In this document: positions 57,620 to 64,000 of the stretch, in pieces
Numbering within the stretch: the stretch's first letter is position 1
Layout of the letters: each line of letters starts with the position of its first letter
Assembly (NCBI GenBank): GCA_023333625.1
Contig: CM041644.1
Coordinates: forward strand, 24,699,319-24,763,318
Length of the DNA: 64,000 bases
Direction: 5' to 3'
From: Bothriochloa decipiens
Taxonomy: Eukaryota; Streptophyta; Magnoliopsida; Poales; Poaceae
The notes under the pieces: model-generated
Told to the model about the DNA's origin: nothing
Database searches by the model: none
The model's input: the letters and a program-made list of their open reading frames with translations, nothing else
Made by a program: the position numbers and the translations under genes

Positions 57620-58498
57620 GGTAGAAACGATGTAGCTGTTCGATGTTCCATGCGTTGGTGAAGGTTTCAGCCTTGTTGTTTGCTAGCTTGTATGTTCTAG
57701 GCTTCAGCACCTCAGCTATTGTGTATGGACCTTCCCATGGTGGAGTCAGCTTGTGACACCCCTTGTTGGTCTGTCATTGATGTAGGACGAGGTCTCCAAC
57801 TTGGAAGTCCCTCGAGTGCACGTGTTTATCGTGGTAGCATCAAAGTTTTTGTTGATACCTCGCGGAGTGAATTAGTGCCATGTCTCGAGCCTCCTCGAGC
57901 TGGTCCATGGTGTTTGCGAGGACTTCTTGTTGGTTCGCTCGCTATAGGTCTTTAGTCGAGGGGAACCATTCTCGAGATCAGTAGGGAGGACGGCCTCGGA
58001 CCCATAGGCCAAGAAGAAAGGTGTGAACCCCGTGGCTTGATTGGGTGTTGTGCTTAAGCTCCACAGGACCGAAGGCAGCTCCGCGGCCCATTTCTTTCCA
58101 TGCTTGTTAAGGCGGTTGAAGATTCTCGGCTTGAGGCCCTGCAAAATCATGCCATTGGCGTGCTCGACCTGGCCGTTAGTTCGAGGATGAGTGATCGCGG
58201 ACCAGTTCTCACAGATGTGATGGCGATCGTAGAAATCCAAGAACTTCTTGCTAGTGAACTATGTGCCAGTGTCAGTGATGATGACGTTCGGGACCCCGAA
58301 GCGATGGATGATGTAGGTGAAGAACTCGACCGCCCGCTCAAAGCGGATGTTGCCGATAGGCCGGGCCTCGATCCACTTGGTAAACTTATCGACAACAATG
58401 AGTAGGTGCGTGTACCCCTTGGTGGTCCTCTTGAGAGGCCCCACGATGTTGAGCCCTCAGACCGCGAACGGCCAGGTGACGGGGATCATCTACGGATA
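57620..58498 (-). pseudogene. Tat A integrase, N-terminally truncated
   Basis: The frame begins directly after the deletion junction with VTWPFAV, stop, GLNIVGPLKRTTKGYTHLLI. It then has VVDKFTKWIEARPIG, FGVPNVIITDTGT, a stop at 58259, FLDFYDRHHI and THPRTNGQVEHANGMILQGL, so the three acidic residues can be placed (D in the D-x-V-GPL segment is Asn here; D in ITDTGT; E in GQVEHAN). The end of the 57872 ORF (LPTDLENGSPRLKTYSE) is followed to 57620 by a broken C-terminal part (HGTSNSY in place of NAWNIEQL). The HHCC domain is missing. Confidence 0.88.
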
Positions 58499-58640
58499 GG
58501 CCCCGGGGTTGGGGATGCAATCCGGGTGGTCGTCACGGTCGAACATGATGGGTGCATTAGACTAGTCGAGGTAGTGGGGTGTCATGACTCGAACGGAGAA
58601 GACTTCTCGATGCTCCCTCTTGTGCTATCAAGGCGTGAGC
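58499..58640 (-). pseudogene. Tat A protease stub at a deletion junction
   Basis: On the minus strand PIMFDRDDHPDCIPNPGAYP is the region that precedes the protease active site in Tat elements. It is followed at about 58497 by a stop and then integrase. The active-site D-G-G-S segment, RT and RNase H are absent. Confidence 0.8.
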
Positions 58641-61030
58641 TAGGTCGAGGGGCCTCCATAGATCATGTAGCAGTCGTAGACTTCGGGGAATTTTCCGTCT
58701 TCCCCATTGTCTCCCTCATTGCCGCCCTGGTCTTTTTTGTCGTCACCCTTCTTGACGCCCAGTTGCTCGAAGTGCTTTTGAAGCATGCGGCAGTCCTTGA
58801 GTTTGTGTTTCACCCTGTCCTTGTGATAAGGGCAGGGCTCCTTGAGCATCTTGTCGAAGATGGCCCCTTCGGGGGGACCTCGAGGTTTTTTGCATTCGAC
58901 TGCTGCGATGAGATTATCGTCTGCAACCTCACCCTTGCCTTGCTAATTCTTCTTCTTCTTCTTCTTATTCTTCTTTGAACCTTTGTTCGAGCCCCTGGCA
59001 TTGACTGCTGGTGCCTTTCTCTTGTCTTTTTCGTCATCGAAGAAGGCTCTGACTGCCTCCTCGCCAGCCGCGTAGTTGGCGACCACATCCATGAGCTCGT
59101 CAACAGTGTTGGGGCAGTTGCACCCCAACTCATGAACTAGGTCCTTGCAGGTCGTACCCGCAACAAACACTAGAATTACGTCAAGATCAGAGATGTGGGG
59201 GAGTTCAGTTCAGAGCTTGGAGAAACGCCGAGCGAAGTCACGCAGAGACTCCCCTGGTTTCTGCTTGCAATTGTGTAGTTCCCAGGAGTTTCTAGGATGC
59301 ACATAGGTGCCCTTGAAGTTCCCCTCGAAGATCCGGACCAGGTCGACCCAGTCATGAATCTGGTCAGAGGGAAGCTCCTCGAGCCACCTGCGCGCGGTGT
59401 CGGATAGGAACAGGGGAAGGTGAAGTATGATCGCACGATCGTTATGTGCCCCGCCTGCCTGACAAGACAGTCGAAAATCGGCTAGCCAGAGCTCGGGTTT
59501 GGTTTTGCCATTGTACTTGACGAAGCTCATGAGGGGTCAAAACTTGTCAGGCAGCCAGGCGTTGCGGATCGTCCTGCTGAAAACTCGGGGACCCGGTGGC
59601 TCCCAGGCCCATCGGTCTTCATCATTGTCATAATGTCCCCCACGATGGGCACTGTACCCTTGATCCTCGGTGTCCCCATGTTTGCGCTTGCGGTTCTCGA
59701 TGATATCAAGGCGCGTGTCATGTGGGGCGCGGTTGTCGATGATACGATCTCGGGCTAGTGTCTTCTTCGCTTGGGCGGCCGCCTCTTGATCGACCAAGCC
59801 CTCCCTTTTGGGTCAGGAGGGCTCGTCCTGTGGTTTAGAAGCTGCCCCTCGATGCCTCGAGGCTGAGCTCTCGGCTTGCTGAATAGTAGCAACTTGGAGG
59901 AGACCCTCAATCTCGCATTGTACCCGTCGAGCTTGCAAGTTGGGTGGTACGGGCATATTGCAAAGAAGCATAGCCGCCGTGACAACATTCTAGCTTGCTC
60001 GAGGGTAACGGTTGATGGGATGTTTAGGTGCCCCGCCCTTGTTGATCTGCCGGTTGACCTCTCGGGCCCTGGCTCGGGCTCTTCCGTCGGATGGTGGTCA
60101 CTCCTGCTCGAGGGTTCACTTGAGCTGGCCCAGTCGTTCCTGGTCATCGACGAGTTTAGCCTGCAACTCCTGAATTTGTGCCAGCTATGCATCATGCTCG
60201 TCAGGACAGGGGCATACCTCTTGGGGTGCGACTGGTTGTCCAACCTCTACTCTGGGGGGAGCCCCTCCCGCCGCAGCGGCAGCCACATCGGTCAACAGAT
60301 CGACAGTGTCCTCACTGGAGGCAACGTCACCACCGATGTGGAGACACTCGCGGGTAGGGTCCCAATGATCAAAGCCGGAGTTAGGGTCACCGTAGTAGAA
60401 GACGGGGAATTGTCCCCGCGCCTCCTACTACAGCTGCTGTCGGAGTGTGCCGACAGTGTACCTTCAGGGGCCGGGTGCTCTCGCGAAGCCCAAGTCCACG
60501 GAGGCCGGCATGACCATCCCTACGTCTGTCATTGCTCAAAGGAGGGTGCCTGGGTGGTCCCCTATCGTGCTCATGTTGGCATAGGTCAAGGTCAAGAATG
60601 CCTTTGTGGCATTGTTGAGGCTGAATGGGAACCGTCGACGCTGCTCGAACAGCTCGTGCGGAAGTAGGCTCGATGTAGTGGGGGTTGCGTGCATCGGGGG
60701 AGCTCTGCCAGGCTCCCTCAACGAGTGCATTGTGAAGGTGAAGTTGAGTTGTCGTGGAGCCCTGCCGGTCCGTCCTCTACTCCCAAACTCAGGTTAGATA
60801 ATCCCCCCAACAAGGGGCTCCTCATCACCGGTCAGGAGCGAGGGGAATGCAGCGGGCACCAATCTTGACTTAAGTTGATGGCGATGACGACGCCGATCAC
60901 GCCTCCTGGTTGTGGCCGCATGGTGGCGAGACCAACAAGTGGCCCCTCCTGAGCGTGAGGGCACACTGCGACCTCCGCTTGGGTCACTGATCGAGAGCAG
61001 GGTCATGTCATAGCCCTATTCGAGGGACAT
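58640..61030 (-). pseudogene. Tat A gag
   Basis: From 59797 to 58640 one frame can be followed, interrupted by three stops (59537, 59210, 58943). It holds AQAKKTLARDRIIDNRAPHD, the Retrotrans_gag domain (KPELWLADFRLSCQAGG; ILHLPLFLSDTARRWLEELP; WELHNCKQKPGESLRDFARR), VDELMDVVANYAAGEEAVRA, a Lys-rich tail, and a CPYHKDRVKHKLKDC putative zinc-binding motif typical of Tat gag. The N-terminal third (61030-59800) is legible in other frames (FSLNNATKAFLTLTYANM; HDAQLAQIQELQAKLVDDQE) with two or more frame changes. The long plus-strand ORF over 59876-60667 is its antisense shadow. Confidence 0.85.
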
Positions 61031-61140
61031 GAACTCTAGGCTCCCGAACCAGATCACCGTAGCGCGAGAAAGTGGTGAAACAGAGTCGCCCATCTGGAAA
61101 GAATGGCGGGAAATCATTGGTAACACGCAGGGCCCCTACC

Positions 61141-61150
61141 TGGCGCACCA
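61141..61150 (-). promoter_or_regulatory. Primer-binding site of Tat A
   Basis: The minus strand reads TGGTGCGCCA then GGTAGGGGCC, two bases inside the LTR end. The corresponding tRNA is not assigned; similar text follows the LTR of other grass Tat elements. Confidence 0.75.
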
Positions 61151-61152
61151 AC

Positions 61153-62317
61153 TGTTGGTGTTTCGACCTCGAGGATCAACACCAACGAGTAAATTCGTAA
61201 TTGCGTGCTCCCTTAATTTGGTGGGTGATGCAAGAAGGACACAGCGATTTATCCTGGTTCGGGCAAAGAAGGCCCTACGTCCAGTGGGGGGAGGATAGTT
61301 CATGTTATCTTGCACCGAAGCGCTAGTACAGGGGTGAATACAAGCGGGTGTGAGAAGTGTGGGTTTGAGCTCGAGCGTTTTGGGCGCTTAGCTCTCTACA
61401 CTGTCTCACGGTGTTGTTCTGTGATCGAAGCCTTAGCGTATGAAGCTCTAGGATCTCTCCTCTAGCTAAAGTCCTGCCTCCTCCTTTTATAAGCGAAGGA
61501 GGGGCATAGGAGTACATGTTTTTGGGGCTCACGTGGTTGGTGACATATGACGGTGATGCCGATCATGTCGGTGCCACTGTAAAGGCGTATGTCGGTATGG
61601 GAAGCCCTGCGGCCGTCACGTCAGCAGTTTTTGAAGTGTTGACCGAAGTTGTTAAAGTCCTGCTTGAGGGTCAGTGTGACGGTGTCGAGGGGTGACGATC
61701 GAGGCCTTGGGTCGAGTCGAGGGGCTCGAGTCGAGGGGGTCGAGGCTCATCGGATAAGGTCGAATCTCGGGATATGCGGGGAATATGCGTCTCGAGGGGG
61801 TGCCGGATGGGGCACAGTGCTCGGCATGGCACGGCAGTGAGGTATGATCCGCGGGATTCCAGGGTATGGGCGGTAAAAGCAGGATTTCACTGCCATACCC
61901 ACAGCTGTTTCAGTAACTGTGGCCATATGGTTAGGCGGGAGCAGGTAAAATGTATTGAATGCACCTGGATCCATACTAGGAGTAGGTAGCCGAGGGTTCT
62001 ACCACGCTCGAGGGCTGCCCATTCGCACGGGCAAAGTTCCGTCCTCGAGGCCGGCCCGTTCCCTCGGACGGAGTTCCGTCCTCGAGGGGTCGCCCGAGTC
62101 GCACCCTCGACAGTACAGTCTCGGTCCGTACGGTGGTCCGTCGAGCAGGTTGTGGCTTTGGGCTATCGACGCCCGTTCGTGGGCCGGTCCATCATGCTTT
62201 AGTTTGTGGACTTCCGAGCAGTAATGAGAGATGTCGTTGGATGGCTTGCGTTGCTGACTTCGGGGATCCGCCTAGTTAAACGAGGGCTTAGGGTACCCCT
62301 TTCCTAGGTAACCGACA
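61153..62317 (-). repeat. 5' LTR of Tat A
   Basis: It starts TGTTGGTGTTTCGACC and ends AGGTAACCGACA (plus strand). A minus-strand TATA box (TTATAAAAGG, 61483-61492) is conserved in the partner LTR. It differs from the partner at scattered positions. Confidence 0.9.
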
Positions 62318-62322
62318 ATACT

Positions 62323-63259
62323 GTTCTTAGTTGCTTTTCCTTGTTGCTTGTATGTTCCCTATGTATGGTTCTTGTTACAAGTAGAAGAATAATCGTTGTG
62401 AGCACTTTAACGCGTAGAGGTGTACACTTTAACAAATTAAGATCTGATCTGTACATGATCATCCGGGATTTACAGTACAACTGTGAGGGCTATATGGCTT
62501 TGGCTTTAGCTTAGTATGAATCTCTTTTCTATCTTGTTAGTGGTTCCCTTTTTGGCGCAAGAGGGGTGTGTCCGAGTTGGGTGTAGTTGGACCCCTGTCT
62601 GTATGGGTATAGGCTGCGGTTGTGTGCCATCTAGAAGGTGGGATACTACATTCGTAGGCGTAGAAACCTTAGCGGCCCTAACTTGTTAGACAAACTGTTG
62701 AAAGGCTTCATAGTGTATCCCGCCTACTCTCCTTGTAAGAGTTTTGGGAGTTGCAACCCCGGGCATATGGGCAACATGACTCACAGTGAAAGTGTACACC
62801 TCTGTGTAGAGTTTATTAAACTGGTATACTAGCCTTGCTCAAGGACACGAGCAGCCTTGGAGACATTTACATTAGATGATGATTGTGGTTATGTTAAGAT
62901 GCTCACTATTTATTGTTTATGTTTTGCATTATTTATGTTACATTGATCATGTGTTATGGGTACTACCTTGTTGCTATACTTGTTGAGTTCGACATGGACT
63001 CACTCTTGCTATTCTCCCACACCTCAGGAGAAGTTTTAGGCTTGTGATCAACCAGTCAGTTGGATCTAGTGGAGTGAAGTCTACACCCAGAGTTTGAAGT
63101 CGTCTTTCCACTGATTGTTCATTAGGTGATCTTTTATATATTATGTACGTTATATTTAAAGTATTGTAATTGATACTATTTGTATCTATATGTGAGATTT
63201 ATCCCTTAAGACTCACCTATAGTGTATATCTGGTTTTGTCCTTAAAACCGGGTGTGACA
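62323..63259 (+). repeat. 5' LTR of Gypsy 2, right part
   Basis: It continues the LTR left at 42482. It is homologous on the opposite strand to 26700-27560 and 1640-2000, for example GGCGCAAGAGGGGTGTG (62555) and GTGCCATCTAGAAGG (62620). It ends CTTAAAACCGGGTGTGACA. Confidence 0.85.
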
Positions 63260-63261
63260 AG

Positions 63262-64000
63262 TTGGTATCAACTCAATGCTGACTATAGGATGCAAGCCTG
63301 ATTAGCACTAGTCGATTTGTAAAACTTATTTTGCTATAAAGTTATTTTTCCACCTCCTTGGCTCATTGAATTGACTATTTCTTATCCTTTTCGTGTTATC
63401 TCCTCCTTGAATAGCTTCCTTTGAGCTAATATTTCTTATCTCCTTGATTTATGGTTTTGTTGGTTTACTAAATATTTCTAAACTCATATTATTCAAAAGT
63501 TCGATGGTCTTTTACCACATCTATCATGCCCTTTAGGATGACTACCATTGTTGAAGAAGCACGTGTAGTGTCGATGTGGTGATGTGTGCTCCTGTTGCTT
63601 GTTATGATGCTTGTGCGTTGTCCCAGTTCTCTTGTTTTGAAGGAGGCCCAAAAGGTGAAGTTTGAGGTATAGTTCAATCGTTGTTAAGTGGGGTAGTGTC
63701 TTCTATCCTATCTATCTTTAGATCAATCTTTATTCTTGTTATCTTATCACTTTCACTGTGCCAAGTTTTATGCCCACCATCTTTGCCCATCATTGGTTTT
63801 CATGCCTTCTCCTTTGTCACATCTCAATGGAGGATCAAAATCAGAGAGTAGACATCGTCAATATCAAAGTTTTCAAGAAAATATTGCCTTCAACGTCATC
63901 ACTAAGTGAAGCAAGATCTTTGTTAAGTGGGGTAGCATTTGGTACTGACCTCATCACTCTTGAGCATCCCAAGTTACAAGACATTAAGACTCAAGTCCAT
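63262..64000 (+). other. Gypsy 2 primer-binding site and leader
   Basis: TTGGTATCAACTC (63262-63274) is a tRNA-Met-type primer-binding site with its end altered. It is followed by TGACTATAGGATGCAAGCC, also found inside Gypsy 1. The rest to the window edge is AT-rich leader without a supported frame; gag is expected further right. Confidence 0.75.

Larger units (their letters stand above)
42483..62317 (-). mobile_element. Tat-type Ty3/Gypsy element A (Grande/RIRE2-like), internally deleted, hosting Tat B
   Basis: LTRs of 1163 bp (42483-43645) and 1165 bp (61153-62317) enclose, on the minus strand, primer-binding site, gag, a protease stub joined to integrase, a long non-coding part with an antisense spliced gene (plus strand) and a polypurine tract next to the left LTR. 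The LTR start TGTCGG-like/TGTTTCGACC and the Transposase_28-type antisense gene place it in the Tat lineage. The target duplication is GTACT/ATACT (42478-42482, 62318-62322; one mismatch). RT and RNase H are absent. Tat B occupies 44920-52516. Confidence 0.88.
40756..64000 (+). mobile_element. Tekay/Del-type Ty3/Gypsy element (Gypsy 2), runs off the window, split by Tat A
   Basis: A plus-strand LTR begins TGTCACACCC at 40756 and ends GGGTGTGACA at 63259, a perfect 10-bp terminal inverted repeat. The interruption at 42483-62317 is Tat A. Without it the LTR is about 2.66 kb. A tRNA-Met-type primer-binding site and leader follow and reach the window edge, so gag-pol lies to the right. The last 0.9 kb of the LTR is homologous, in opposite orientation, to the LTRs of Gypsy 1 and of the solo LTR. 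Confidence 0.85.

Noticed and set aside
59876..60667. 263-codon plus-strand ORF
   Set aside because: It is antisense to Tat A gag, whose minus-strand frames carry recognisable gag residues; GC-rich DNA leaves the complementary frame open.
1..64000. tRNA, rRNA or microRNA genes
   Set aside because: Only tRNA-derived primer-binding sites were seen; no full cloverleaf or rRNA text was recognised by eye. A tRNAscan or Rfam run would settle this.

Overview
This window is nuclear DNA of a grass (Poaceae; probably a PACMAD grass, by inference) and is mostly transposable elements. The basis is Ty1/Copia and Ty3/Gypsy LTR retrotransposons of grass types (Angela/BARE-like, Tekay/Del-like with a chromodomain, Tat/Grande/RIRE2-like with antisense genes), CACTA subterminal motifs of the TTTGCCGAGTGCC type, spliced plant gene relics, and no bacterial operon structure. 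I found no clearly intact host gene.

Layout. 1-6625: the 5' part of a minus-strand Copia element whose gag is split, 11-12 codons in, by a solo Gypsy LTR (1103-3937). 6626-15690: a low-copy mosaic with an unrecognised two-exon relic (about 9057), a RING-finger pseudogene (10726-11437), an F-box pseudogene (13443-14551), MITE debris and short dispersed repeats. 15690-19521: the 3' part of a CACTA element with a decayed spliced TNPA/Ptta-type gene, a 23-bp subterminal repeat array and a CACTA terminus. 19530-25120: LTR relics, a second CACTA subterminal cluster and an unrecognised two-exon fragment on the minus strand. 25130-40755: an old minus-strand Copia split by a complete 12.1-kb Tekay-type Gypsy (26612-38733, 5-bp target duplication AATAT). 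40756-64000: a plus-strand Tekay-type Gypsy running off the window. Its 5' LTR is split by Tat-type element A (42483-62317), which is itself invaded by Tat-type element B (44920-52516).

The nesting gives an order of insertion: Copia 2, then Gypsy 1 inside it. Gypsy 2 abuts Copia 2, then Tat A entered Gypsy 2's LTR, and Tat B entered Tat A. All the retroelement reading frames carry stops, frameshifts or deletions, so none looks autonomous. A lost protease, RT and RNase H; B lost most of gag, protease and most of RT. Both retain a plus-strand, intron-containing gene antisense to gag-pol between integrase and 3' LTR: a Transposase_28-type domain in A and a plant mobile domain in B. Terminal repeats, primer-binding sites, polypurine tracts and TATA boxes are visible for most elements and agree with the assigned orientations.
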